From NCBI GenBank assembly GCA_963854835.1, contig OY978526.1, positions 93,324,140 through 93,388,139 of the forward strand: a DNA stretch of 64,000 bases. The letters are read 5' to 3'. Each line of letters begins with the position of its first letter. Position 1 is the stretch's first letter. The notes under the pieces were generated by a model. That model was given only the letters and a program-made list of their open reading frames with translations, was not told the origin of the DNA and did not search any database. A program made the position numbers and the translations under genes. This document shows, one piece after another, positions 24,905 through 36,479 of this stretch. This DNA is from Megamerina dolium. Lineage: Eukaryota; Arthropoda; Insecta; Diptera; Megamerinidae.

Positions 24905-25180
24905 TATGATCCATAGATCCATAGTTTGTCAGTTCTTCAGCCATTTCGTTTCCCTAAATACCACAATGTGCTGAAACCCAAATAGGTTTTATTCTGTTGC
25001 TTTTTACTATGGCGTTAAGTCTTGAATTAAACCAGCATCGGTATCGTTCTCAAGCTTGGAGCTGTTGGTGAAGAAAATTTTCAAGCTTCCTAAAATCAAC
25101 TCCACTCATATCTCCACTATCCCCTAGTTGGGATTCTGATGATATATTTTCTTCAAAGAAATGACATTGACATGAGTTTA
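24905..25180 (-). mobile_element. Non-LTR retrotransposon RNase H fragment
   Basis: The minus-strand reading near 25075-24905 shows FFTNSSKLENDTDAG (family FTDGSK; the first catalytic Asp is Asn here) and, further on, WVSAHCGI, a stop, then GNEMAEELTNYG (family WVPGHxGIxGNExAD). The frame carries stops, so it is a dead fragment of an R1/Jockey-like Pol. Confidence 0.6.
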
Positions 25181-25252
25181 TGCGCTGGAACCAGACCCGA
25201 AGGGTATTGCTCTGAAATCCTGTTAAATATTTATTTATGCCCAGTGTTTCTA

Positions 25253-25633
25253 GGTTAGGTTATGTGGCTGCCCTCTCTCTGAGAGGATACACTTAGGCCA
25301 GAACGGCGCATTGTGATACCACCGAGCTTCTCTCCCAATACTCTTGTGCGTGTTAAACTTGGACAGCATTAGAAGGGACCTACTTATATTAGCCGGTTCC
25401 GAACGGCAGAAAGCTTGTGACATCACCTTAACTTGGTTTTGTCAAAGAGCTCTTTTAAGAAGCATTTCTGGCATTATTACTGCCGGAAAAATTGCCAATT
25501 CTTGCCGGCAGGTGGACACCGTTCGAAAGAAAATTTTTTTTTATATTACATTTTGTTATGCTTCAGCCGGGGATTGAACTCACAATCTACAGATCAGAAG
25601 GCCAAAGCACCAACCGCTGAGCTACGGTACCTA
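25253..25633 (-). mobile_element. tRNA-derived SINE subfamily B, full length with perfect 12-bp target duplication
   Basis: The minus strand starts GTAGGTACCGTAGCTCAGCG (A box) with TGAGTTCAATCCCCGGCTGA (B box). The body follows (TTCGAACGGTGTCCACCTGC, GCTTCTTAAAAGAGCTCTTT, GCCGTTCGGAACCGGCTAAT). The 3' part is unlike subfamily A: CTCGGTGGTATCACAATGCG, CCGTTCTGGCCTAAGTGTAT, AGGGCAGCCACATAACCTAA, CC. The sequence CCAGTGTTTCTA occurs at 25241-25252 and 25634-25645, exactly at the two ends. This proves that the B tail belongs to the mobile unit. Confidence 0.93.
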
Positions 25634-25659
25634 CCAGTGTTTCTAACATTGTGCTAATA

Positions 25660-26085
25660 TGCATTTGAATAAAGCTAACACTAAGTCTTTGTTGGTTCTT
25701 GTTGAATCACTAGATGCAATGGATGCAAACATATTATGTTAACAATTTCCAGTTCTAGTACTAGGATTGTTCTACTCCGAATCACGGCAAGTTCTTGAGA
25801 ATTGAAACATACATCAATCTTGTCTAAAATCCTCTGTCTACAGACAATTTTAAGAGGTTTGCTGATATCTATGCCCATACATCATTCGCATACTCATATG
25901 CTTATATGTGTTCTTCATGACTCTGAAATTCCATCAGCAGGAAATATACTACGAAGCATCACATAATGGAAGGCAGAATACAATCCTGTGAGTATATCTA
26001 TCACCGTCAGCTACGTTAGCTACGTCAGTTTGTGAATATCGTATGATAAATTTGGGGAATATAAGCTAATAGATCCATCATAACG
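25660..26085. other. Spacer, no gene recognised
   Basis: A 65-codon minus-strand open frame (25681-25878) has no motif I recognise and probably is chance or old repeat. Confidence 0.4.
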
Positions 26086-26089
26086 TAGC

Positions 26090-26330
26090 TGACTTTAGAT
26101 CAGTAGACGAGAAACCAAATTGATCATATGGTAATCGACGGAAGGAATGTTTTCAGTGTGATGAACGTGAAGTCAATCCGTGGCGGCAACATCAACTCAG
26201 ATCACTTTGTTGCAGCTAAGGTGAGTATAAGCTTAAGTGTCACAGACTACAAGCGAACATTCACATCTCGATTTTCCGATCCCCAAAATCCGCAGGAGTG
26301 AAAATCCACCTAGGGAAAGTTTTTCCAGCC
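26090..26330 (+). mobile_element. Non-LTR retrotransposon endonuclease (EEP) fragment
   Basis: The plus-strand reading is NQIDHMVIDGRNVFSVMNVK, then SIRGGNINSDHFVAAKVSIS. It matches the SDH-containing C-terminal part of the apurinic-type endonuclease of RTE-like elements (NQIDHVLI...RGANxDSDHxLV). The frame breaks upstream. The endonuclease would nick target DNA to prime reverse transcription. Only its last third is left here. Confidence 0.7.
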
Positions 26331-26339
26331 TAAGTCGAT

Positions 26340-27560
26340 GTCCAATTTAAGCTACTTTAATGTCAAAACTGGGAGCTATAACAAATTTGATGCTCATTGG
26401 CTTTCAATGAGTAAGGTAAAGAAAAGACGGGAAAAGAACTGCCAGCATCAAAAGAACCTAAATTTAAAAAAAAAACCGCTGGATGGACCAGGCTCATGAT
26501 ATCATGTTTGTATCCGTATTCTTGTAGTAAAACCAGTGTATGAACCACTCCCGATTCTCATCCAACTTAATAAATATATTTATGTTGGCGATAGCTGTAA
26601 CGTCGAATTTTTATTACTTTTACACTTCATTTTTATATTATTATTTTTATATTGTAATATGTATATACCTTACATATAACATATGCATAATATACAATAA
26701 ATTTTACCGAAATTTCTGTTGACATTCACATAAAGTCATTCGAACTCATTTTCAATAGAGCCAGTTAAAGAGAAGGGCAACAAATATACAAAACAAGAAT
26801 TGCTGTACTATAAAATGCCATTAAAGAGAAACCCTTTTTCTTTTTATTATTGTTATTATGATCGTTTTCAGAAATTAAAAAGGCCTTTTATTTGCATAAT
26901 TTGCCAAGCATAAAGGATTAAGTGACAGTAAACTTTTAATTTTCCAACCAAAGGTTATAGAATGGAGTAATAGAATAAAATGGGAAACTAAAAAAATATA
27001 CATCACAGTCACACGTCGTAGACTGTTTTTTTTTTTTTTTAATATTATAATATAGCTAAAATTGGCCTTCCCCAATTTGAATAATAAGAAAGAAGTTTAT
27101 TTATTGAAGGTAAAAGTCAGGAAAGTGGCTTTATATAAAAATAGATTGGCATAAAAGAATTACATATTTTTAATGCTTAATAGAGAGCATTTAATCTGCA
27201 AAAGGAGTATAAAACTTTTCACATTTGGCATATGTATATATGTAAGTATTGTTATTATTGCAGTTTTAACCTCCATACTTGTACGTACTTGTGCGTAAAT
27301 GTGTAAGTGTTTAGTATTCAGAAAATGCCAGAGATGCATAGTCGTAGACATTCCATCCGATACCGAATAGCCAAAGGCTACAACCGTTGACAATGTAAAG
27401 CTCTCAACACATTTTCTAACTGTGGAATGACAGAGGAAAGAAGAGCATAAAACAATATATGAAATATGTGAATACCACGGCCATATTCAAGGGGGAGATT
27501 GGTTCGGGGTTGCAATGGGGTTTGACCAGTCGCCAAATCACTGATACCAAAAACGAACGA
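26340..27560. other. AT-rich spacer, no gene seen
   Basis: No similarity recognised. Poly-T tract near 27025-27038. Confidence 0.5.
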
Positions 27561-27569
27561 TTTATCCAT

Positions 27570-27785
27570 ATTTTACATGGACAATTACCATCATTTGGGG
27601 ATAGAAAAGACGTATTTGGACAGAAATTTACCTCCAACCAACTACTACTTCCCCAGAAACTTGAAACAATTTCTTCATGGAAAGTGTTTTTCGTCGAATA
27701 AAGAAGTTATTGCAGCCGTGGAACATAATTTAGCAGAGATTCTACAAAATTTGCGCTGGGTCTCTTCCAAATAGAATATAAAAAT
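27570..27785 (+). mobile_element. Mariner-type transposase C-terminal fragment
   Basis: The open reading LPPTNYYFPRNLKQFLHGKC, then FSSNKEVIAAVEHNLAEI, corresponds to the region around the third catalytic residue (family S/TDYHFF..L..FL.GKxF). The Asp position is Asn (PTNYYF). No terminal repeat seen. It differs from the other mariner lineages in the window. Confidence 0.5.
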
Positions 27786-27855
27786 TTCATATAAAAAATA
27801 TAGTCATTCATAATTTTTATTGTATTTGTCATTCAAGGTAGTTGATATCATAAAA

Positions 27856-28101
27856 AACAAAAATATATGGCACTTATAGGCCCCGAAGGACCCTTTGAAA
27901 GAACTTCTCTTCCAGTGCTGATCTCCGTGTTAAATTTTGGACAGAATTAGAAGAGACCTACTTATATTAACCGATTCCGGACAGCTGAATCCTTGTGACA
28001 TCGATTTTTGAACTTTGTCACAGAGCTCTTTCAGAAAACCTTTTCATAGCAAATTGTTACTGCCGGAAGAATTGCCGAGAGGTGGGCCAATGTACTAATC
28101 A
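27856..28101 (-). mobile_element. SINE subfamily A with internal deletion
   Basis: The minus strand holds a short head remnant (GTGATTAGTACATTGGCCCA), joined by deletion to the body (CACCTCTCGGCAATTCTTCC). It then runs through GGAAAAGGTTTTCTGAAAGA, GGATTCAGCTGTCCGGAATC, GGTCTCTTCTAATTCTGTCC, GGAAGAGAAGTTC and the tail (TCGGGGCCTATAAGTGCCAT). The deletion removes the B box. Confidence 0.78.
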
Positions 28102-28104
28102 CAA

Positions 28105-30110
28105 TACCACAATCTTCAAATTTAAAATATTTTTTTATGATAACGAAGGCTACCAGATAAAAATTAATTTTGTTTTTGGCGTCTAGACTTTTGATGAGCT
28201 CTTCAACAGCAAAGTGAAATCAAAGTCTATTATGCAAAATTTCAGATTTATTTTCACAGATCGAAACACTATGCAACGATGTTGGTATCACATGCCAACT
28301 TAAAAATAAACGGTGCTGGCTACGACCCTGAAGTATACTATTGGTATATAACATATAACATAGTATATGTATATATGTATGTAACCCCAGTTGGAAGACG
28401 TTTCTTCCATGACAGTAGTTTTAAATATGTCTTTAATGGCGCCAAGCACAAACAATATGGCTTTAAACATGACTTGACAACTAACATGCCACACACTCGT
28501 AGTTACGTATGTACCGTAATTATAATTGTTTCTGTGGCTCTTTAAAAGCCTCCTTGATCATTCGGAAGAATGAGATGGATGACTTGCTGGCGGCATTAAT
28601 ATGAAAATGATCAGCGATGTGTCATTTAAGTTCTTGCTATATTTTGGTTGTTGATTGCAAGACGCCACCAGTCAATTTCCAACTAGGTGCAACTACTACT
28701 ACAGGAAAATCACACTCTTATGCATATACATAAGCACAATTACCATGCGTCATTTTGCAATTGTAGCTGTGGTTACATATTGTGGGCTTCCTATGGTTGT
28801 TCGTTGACTTAAATGGAGTCTAATGACGATTAAATCAAGTCGCATGTACTATGTCAAATATATTTTGCTAAAAGCGCAAAAGCTAATATGTGTATATATG
28901 GGTAGAGTCAGATTCACGAAGAACACATTTAAATAAATTCATATTCATACCCATCATACATATAGATATGTACAAATATTTAAAGTAGCATCGTAAAACC
29001 AAGTCAAATCATGGACTTTTTAATGAAAATATGATTTTAATTCACAAAACAATGCAATCTAATTTCTTGAAAATGAAAATAGCATTTCATGCAGTTCCTT
29101 GAAATAGGACATTTTGCACACTCTCTGCAGATTTATTTATTTAGTTAATACTGTACATACTCGCATAAGCCTATTAATCCGAATTTTAATGTTAGTGCCA
29201 CTTTTGAGTGGCAGTCTTAAATGAAAGCGCATTATCCAAATTAAAACACTTAAAAAAGAGTGACATAGGATGAAATGAAAAGTGAAAATTCGTGTTTCTT
29301 TTTAGTGTTTCCACTTTCAAACAAAACAAGCATGAATATTTATGAATACGTATAATAGCGTATTCTTATATTTTATTTACATATACGTACACTCTAAATG
29401 TTTATTAAAACTCTCTCTTTTCATATGACTATATCTGAAGAAATAAATTAAAAAGATATGAAACACAAACAAGAAACCTACACAAAGAACACTTTTTGAA
29501 ATTTCTTTCTTTTATCATTTAAAGCATATAGTGCATATATGCAAATGTAACTTTCTGTATGAAAACGAGCACATACACCATCGAAAACACAACAATACTC
29601 TTTCACTTGTTACTATTTTTCCCCTTTGATTTGGTTTTCTTTTTAACAGCCAGAGTCAGAAGAAGCTGATTTCTCTTATGTATATAGCATTTATTATTTT
29701 TTACGCACTAATTCCTTTGTAATAATAAAAATCTTATTCAGAAACATTTAATTTCTGAGTGCTGCGAACCTTTGGAACTAGTGAAGGAACTAAATCATTA
29801 GGTTACCAAGAGCTAGGACGTGCAGTAATATCTTTTACAAACAAGCATCGCAAGACTTATCTTAATTGCACTTAATTACATAAATATATAAATATTTTTC
29901 TATTTTAACAAAAATTAGAAATAGTTTGTAAAAGTGCACTTAAAATTAGAATTTCTTGGTTATTTCTCATATTGTCAAAATTAGTTTGATTTGAGTAGAC
30001 TAAAAAATATAAATGTCTAAAAAATAGTGACAGAGTTTTAAGAACATGAACAAAAATATAGCAGCAGTATTAAGAATTCCGCTATACATTGTCCAAATCC
30101 AAATCCCAAA
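28105..30110. other. AT-rich spacer, no gene seen
   Basis: No similarity recognised except a 45-bp block at 28232-28276 that resembles 31745-31790 (shared core GATTTATTTTCACAGAT). The open frame at 28279-28545 has no known motif. Confidence 0.5.
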
Positions 30111-30112
30111 TA

Positions 30113-30180
30113 CGAGGGCTGTCCCAGAACTACCCGACCTAACAAAGAAAACAACAAATTTGGGAAAATGCTTCTTCAAA
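30113..30180 (+). mobile_element. Irritans-type mariner left-end fragment
   Basis: Starts after TA (30111-30112) with CGAGGGCTGTCCCAGAACTA, CCCGACCTAACAAAG, AACAAATTTGGGAAAAT. This is the same terminal repeat and subterminal sequence as the left end at 39055. The internal part is lost after about 65 bp. Confidence 0.75.
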
Positions 30181-30184
30181 TATC

Positions 30185-31455
30185 TACTATGAATTTTACT
30201 GTATTTCGAAATGAATAGGCAAAATCAAAAATTTTCTTATAAAGTTTTATAAAGTTTCTTTAAAAAGTACACAAATCCAATAGTAAAAAAAAAAAAAAAA
30301 TATTTACATATACTAAGCTTTATTATTGTTTTATTTTTTTATTTCATAAAAAAAAATAGCATAATTTGATGAGATAATTTAATTTTTTTGCAAAGCTTAT
30401 TTTACCGGTATTAAATAATATTGTATTAACCCAATATGGTCAAAATGAAATAAAATCAGACCAATTTCTTTACCACATTTGCAATAGTACGAGTATCACT
30501 AATTAGTAACCTGCTCTCATTCGATGGATAACATGATTATAAATACACTTATACATTTGTACAAATCTACACCAACGTTCCCACACTCACGTAGGAGTAT
30601 AGTTATTAGTACATAGTGGCATAGTGCGCCACTATACACAAACACAGACTGAATTACAATTAAAACTAAACTCTTAGTGAACCCATTTATCACGTTATAA
30701 ACTACATACACGAGCTTATACTATCAGCACACGTTTCCAAATTTTAATTAGCAACCTTTGCGTGGCTGTGTGTGTGTGTGTGTGTTCGTATGTGTATGTG
30801 TGAGCTCACTAGAAATGCAGAAATGGCAACTGCCACATCAGCAGTAATCGTAAAAGTTGCAACAATATTTAGCATCAAAGTACAGTGGTGCATCAATTCA
30901 ATACAATGCATGAACAAAAATAGAAGGAGTTATGGTAATTCAATGAATCTCGTTAATTTCAAGTCACTGATCGCAAATCTGAAGTCGTTGTTTATATAAC
31001 CATTAGATTTACTTTTGTCATTGATTTTTGACATTAAAACAAAAACAGCTAAATGTTATTATTTATATTATTTTCTAGTAGGGATTTTATGATAGATCAA
31101 GTTGTCATATTTTCCAGAGGTCGTTCAGTATTGTTTGGCATTTCACCATGGATTCACCTAGTCTGACACAATGTCTAGAAATTATAGAGCTGGGTCACGA
31201 AAATCAGCTCGATGAATAGTTAATCTAATGCTTCGGATTGGTGAAGTGGTTGACTAAATCATATGATATCAGCCCTCTAGATTGATAATTGCTAATCAAG
31301 AACTGGCATCCAAGAATGGACCAGTTAAATCGAATATTTGAAAAAAATAATCTTAAGAAATAAAATGTTTTTTTTTTTTAATAAAGGTTACCCGACAAAA
31401 TTAATTTTTTAATAATTTTATTTCGGAAAAAAAAACACTTCTAAAAAAATCATGT
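30185..31455. other. AT-rich spacer, no gene seen
   Basis: Contains TG repeats (30775-30784) and poly-A/T tracts. No similarity recognised. Confidence 0.5.
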
Positions 31456-31462
31456 CTGTATA

Positions 31463-31516
31463 CGAGGGCTGTCCCAGAACTACCCGACCTGACATATAGT
31501 TCTGGGACCCCCCTCG
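31463..31516. mobile_element. 54-bp minimal irritans-type mariner remnant (two fused ends)
   Basis: It starts CGAGGGCTGTCCCAGAACTA, CCCGACCTGACATATAG and ends TTCTGGGACCCCCCTCG, with TA on both sides (31461-31462 and 31517-31518). The first part is the complement of the right end of the element at 40129. The last part is an inverted copy of the outer terminal repeat. Nothing of the transposase remains. Confidence 0.75.
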
Positions 31517-31518
31517 TA

Positions 31519-32716
31519 GACTGATGCTTACTGCGATTTACCACATATATTTTGTTTTTGTTGACTATACATTTTGAACCTTCAAATTTCGCAGTGATTA
31601 TGCTGTTCACGTAATTTTTATTTGATAAAATTTAGACATCATTGACGAGCTACTATTCAACACCAAATGTGAAATTATTTTGAAATTTTTAATTTTATTA
31701 TTTACAAGTATCTAGTAAGATGAAGCCACATTCCTGAAAATATATTATTCAAAATCATAGATTTATTTTCACAGATTGCAGCACTGTGCAACAATGCAAT
31801 GTCATTTTATTATAGTTTTTTGAACTTTTCATGTTTCATACCAAACAGCATTAACATTAGTACGTGTATAGAGGTGGTGACCCATGAGAAAAAAGGACAA
31901 AATTGTTGTTTACAATGTTTTAATGCCGCCATTGATGTGGTTATATACAATATCGTATATTTATATATGTTATATATACGCGGGTTACTGGTGAGTGTTA
32001 TGTGTCCTCTAGCTCTTTTCTATGGATTTACATTGTAATAAATTTTATTATTTCCCATATAACATAAATACTTGTATTGTTTGCGAAATACCTATATATA
32101 GTTCATGCATACATATGGATGAATAATCATGCAAACATGTCCATATGTGTATGCATATGGAAAGGAAGAAAAATGCATTATTTGATTTAAGCGTAGTATT
32201 TATTTCATACAATTCAACGCTTTGGGATATTTTTACTTCATTTATCGTTCGATTTGTATGCTTTGACTTCTGCTGTTATTATATGTGCGTACTCTGGGAT
32301 TACAAGCAAGTTGCAATACAGAAATATATGTATGCAATGCAGACAGGTCTACATGGAATTAATCGTACTTACTTCGTACTACAACACTTGTTAAACATGC
32401 TAGTAGAGGAACTCCACATTGAGAAGTAATTTCACCACTATTGTGGCTACCAGTCGTCGGCAATGAAGAGGGTTGCATAATTTTACACTTTTACTAAACT
32501 ATATTATTGCACGAGAGTCCTCGGATAAGCCACAGTATATCGTTGAGGATTAAGCCGCTCCAAATTAAGTTAAGCGCAAAGAGCAGATTGTATGGGCATT
32601 GAAGGACCTATATGGGCATTGTTTTACCTAGGTTCTAAATTGCTAATACGCTTTCTCTTCCCTTCGAAAATAGTACAAAACTAAATTTGACACTAACGAG
32701 AACCATACCTATATTA
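31519..32716. other. AT-rich spacer, no gene seen
   Basis: Open frames at 31799-32038 and 32145-32429 are hydrophobic or AT-driven without known motifs. Confidence 0.5.
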
Positions 32717-32902
32717 TATCAGGTGTAGTAAAAAGAAATCCATTATTTTTCCAATAGATCGCATTAGTAATCTGTACCTCGCGTTGTATAAGTGCGATCG
32801 GGTTACGCTAGACGGCGTTAAAAAGATAGGATTTCGTACTAAATAAACTTTTCAGGCAGTTTTGTGATTCCTTGACTCAGTATTGTTTGAGTACGCGTCA
32901 AA

Positions 32903-34217
32903 GATGGACACGAGTAAACAGAAAATACCCCATATTTTACAGTTTTTCTTCGAAAAAGGCGAAAACGCAAGCCAGACGACTGAAAATGTGAATAGTGTTT
33001 ATGGTCCTGAGTGGGTGCCGTAGCTCAGTGGTTAGTGTGTTGACCTTCTGATCTGTAGGTCGTGGGTTCAATCCCCGGCCGAAGCATAACAAATTTCATA
33101 TCGAAAAGATTTTTCTTTCGAACGATACTCACCTGTCAGCAAGCAATTGGCAATTCTTCTGACAGTAACAATTTGCCATGGAAAAGCTTCTAAAAGAACT
33201 CTGCGACAAAGCTCAAAAAAAGTGATGTCACAAGAGTTCTGCCGTTCGGAACCGGCTAAAATAAATAGGTCCTTTCTAATATTGTCCAAAATTTAACACG
33301 CACAACAGTAATGGAAAAGAAGCTCGGCCAACAAGCCCTTCGGTCCTGATACTCTAACAGCCAATCACGTGCAATTTTGGTTTCGTCGATTCCGTTCCCG
33401 TAATTTTGATGTCAAAGATGCACCACGCTCTGGAAGGCCATTTGTCGAAAATATCGATAAAATAATGGAAATCGTCGAGTCTGACCGTCATGTAAGCACT
33501 GTTTCTATTACCCAGAAGCTAAATATTGCACAAAAAACCGTTTGAAATCATTTAAATAAGGCTGGATATACAAAAAGAAGCTCGATGTATGGGTGCCACA
33601 CGAGTTAACGCAAAAAAATCTCATGGACCAAATTTCCATCTGCGGATCGCTGCTGAAACGCAACAAAATCGATTCATTTCTGAAGCGGATAGTTACTGAT
33701 GATGAAAAGTGAGTCACTTCCGTCAACGTCAAGCTAAAACGGTTGTGGTCGAATCGCGGAGAGCCGGCGCAAACGGTGGCCAACCCAGGATTGACGGCCA
33801 GGAAGGTTTTGCTATGTGTTTGGTGGAATTGGTAGGGAATCATCTACTATGAGCTGCTCCTCTACGGCCAAACTCTTAATTCGGACCTGTACTGTCAACA
33901 ATTGGACCGTCTGAAGGAAGCAATCGCTCAGATGCGCTCAGCTTTGACCAATAGGAGAGGTATTGTGTTCCATCATGACAACGCCAGGCCACACACATCG
34001 ATAGCGACTCGCCAGAAGCTCCGGGAGCGTGGTTGGAAGGTTCTTATGCATCCATCTTATAGTCCGGACCTGGCATCAAGTGCTCACTACCTGTCTGTCT
34101 ATGGCGAATGATTTTGCTGGTGAAAAATTCGCCTCAAGAGAAACTTGTGAAAATCGATTGTCCCAGTTTTTTGCCAAGAGAGACGAGGGGTTCTATGAGA
34201 GTGGCAATATCACCTAA
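32903..34217 (+). pseudogene. Mariner transposase pseudogene (copy 3)
   Basis: The original start is visible: ATG at 32903 opens MDTSKQKIPHILQFFFEKGE, followed by NASQTTENVNSVYGPD, where a SINE interrupts at 33011. Reading resumes at about 33350 with VQFWFRRFRSRNFDVKDAPR, VENIDKIMEIVESDRH, QKLNIAQKTV, then a stop. Next come VTDDEK and a stop in the place of Trp (TGDEKW region, first Asp). HHDNARPHTSIATRQKL (second Asp) is present. In SPDLASSAHYLS the third catalytic Asp is Ala. MANDFAGEKFASRETCENRL and FFAKRDEGFYESGNIT end at 34217. Nonsense codons, frameshifts and the lost Asp make it non-functional. Confidence 0.88.
33011..33341 (+). mobile_element. tRNA-derived SINE with intact A and B boxes, inserted in a mariner, 8-bp duplication
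   Basis: This is the clearest head in the window: GTGGGTGCCGTAGCTCAGTG (A box TAGCTCAGTGG), GTGGGTTCAATCCCCGGCCG (B box GGTTCAATCCC). The body follows to AAGAAGCTCGGCC, AACAAGCCCTTC. GGTCCTGA occurs at 33003-33010 and 33342-33349. The uninterrupted target (TTTATGGTCTTGATACTGTA) can be read in copy 1 of the mariner. The terminal GGGGCTTATAAG...T-run is missing, so the 3' end differs from the full subfamily A copies. Confidence 0.92.
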
Positions 34218-34296
34218 ATCAGATCATTCTAACTATGCTAAATAAAATGTTCAATTTAATGCAAGAATAATGGATTTCTTTTTACTAGACCTTATA

Positions 34297-36478
34297 TGTG
34301 TAATAACGTCTTCAACACAAATAAGGAAAGGATAATGAATGAGATTTTTAATTCACAAATAATACAATACTAAATATCTACTCCGATTAAAATGTTCACT
34401 ACTCCAATGCACGGCAATCAATTATATTGATTAATTATAACTCTCTCTCTATCTCTCTCTCTCTCTCTCTCTCTTTTTATCTCTCTGTTACGTCAATACA
34501 CCCATTAAGCTGTAATTTCATTAAGATTTTTAAGTGTCATGCTTTAAGAAATGATCTCTTAATAAATTTATAAAAAGATTTCGAACGCAATAATCAATAA
34601 TCTGCACTACGAGTATGTGCAAATGTGTGTATTGTACGTTGAAATAAAAATAAACAATTATGTAAAAGTTTTTCAATAATCAAATTAGCGTGAGCACATA
34701 AAACGCTCAACTCGATGAAATTAATTAGCTAATTAATATGGTATACATTTATGTAAATATATATGTACATATGTATATGCTTTGTATATGCATACCATTT
34801 TAATTAGCTTCCTATAATCACATTGGCTTTTCATTGGCAATACATCTATCTGTATTAAAAGCGTTGGAATCAATAACATGATTTAAATATTTTTTAAAAA
34901 GTAATACAAACATAAGTAGATACTCGTATGTATTTACATCACTTAAAAGATTAAAGTGCTGATTAACAGAATAAACATTTTTTTTTTTTGTAATATGCAT
35001 ATAGCTATATACAGTAATATACATTTAGTGTGTATATATACTAGAGCGGGTCACACTGTTCGGACGAAAAAAGGTAAATAAAGATAGGTCAGGCCTGGAA
35101 TAAATGCTGATGCAAAAACAATTTCCAGCATCCTTTCGTCTATGGAAAACTCTATTGCCACTGCCGTGAAGTCCCTGGAGTGGAAAGTTAGTGGAAAGTA
35201 GTTGAGTAGGTCAGCTTATTGTTTGCATGTTCAAGTCCACAGACTTGGATACCTACGCACCAAGGTTCTTCAATCTCTTTTTTTGGCAAAGATCCTGCAC
35301 GCGATAACCGACGATCCCCTAGTGTGGTGCCTGTCATATTGTCTTGATCCTTCGGTGAAAACGGTCTACTTTATTTCATATTATTCTGACGTAAATTCAA
35401 CAATACGTCAATATAATTATACAATAAATTTATATGAAAATACCATACAATGAGATTGCCTTTAACATTTTATTAAATCTTATTCTAATTAAATCATTTA
35501 GTATTGTAAATCATAAGGCAAATTATATTATTAGATCACACAAACTACTTACATACTGTTATTTCTATTCACTTACAACTAATGATGTCCATTTCTAAAG
35601 ATTTGAATGTACAGATATATACGAGAATTGTGCAGAGCATCAATTAGTTTGGATCATAAAATTTTAAAGATTTCCTTCTGTTGGTTTTTCATTTGTGATT
35701 GTGGAGTGAGCAGAAGCAACTTCAACCTTGGTTAAGTGTTCTAACTAAAGATGAATTGTGAAATAAACACTAGAAGGAACGACAGCTGCTCAAGATAAAT
35801 ATGAATGTAATATTGTTCTTGTCGTTGACTTGTTTATTATAGTACTACATAGTAAGTCTTTGAATAGAATGAATAATGTGTATTGTGCGAGGAGAGAGAA
35901 AGCTAATTAAAATTTTTAACTAAATAATTAAGAAGAAACTAATTAAAATGCTCATCTTTACATCAGCATGAGATAGCTTTGTATATAATCATCATCATTA
36001 TTACCATGTTGTAATTATGTTGCCATATTTTTCATATGCTTCTTCTACTATTTCTTCTTCTATTGCGTACAGGTAATAATCAACATAAACAACATATAAC
36101 TATAATATATTTATAAGACAAATGCTTGGTGTGTTGTTTTATGACACATGCAATTTAATGTGAAGCATGATAAAATGGCTTTAATGTGATGATGTGGCTT
36201 TACTTCCGTTGATGCCAATAATTGAACCGCAAACATTAAGTTATATGTATATAGGGTGAATTAAAAAATCGAATCTTTTACCATTATTTACCCAAAAATT
36301 TAAGCTTCATTCGAACAACTTGATCATATGAATATAAAGCCACATTTCTGTTATTACTATAACCATACCATACCAGTTTTAATCCATATCATACAATTGA
36401 TTAAAATTATTACATAACAGTATGAATTCTATAAATACTCTTACACTATAAATTATTATTTTCATCCATCCATCCATA
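34297..36478. other. AT-rich spacer with TC microsatellite, no gene seen
   Basis: A TC/CT run lies at 34441-34487. A GC-richer segment (35040-35345) has no frame that I recognise. TTC-type repeats occur near 36040-36062. Confidence 0.5.
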
Positions 36479-36479
36479 A

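Larger units (their letters stand above)
32719..34294 (+). mobile_element. Mauritiana-type mariner, copy 3, carrying a SINE
   Basis: Left end TCAGGTGTAGTAAAAAGAAA after TA (32717-32718). Right end TGGATTTCTTTTTACTAGAC, CTTA before TA (34295-34296). The length, about 1576 bp, is explained by the SINE at 33011-33341 plus its duplication. Without it the element is about 1.2 kb, as in copy 1. Confidence 0.92.

Noticed and set aside
25681..25878. A possible LINE coding remnant downstream of the SINE
   Set aside because: The 65-codon reading has no RT, RNase H or endonuclease motif that I can defend.
33014..33085. A possible tRNA gene
   Set aside because: The A and B boxes and cloverleaf-like head are there, but they are followed by the SINE body, sit inside a target duplication and recur in other copies. 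It is a SINE head, not a cellular tRNA gene.
35040..35345. A possible new transposon in a GC-richer segment
   Set aside because: I found no terminal repeats, no shared copy and no recognisable frame, so I list it only as part of the spacer.
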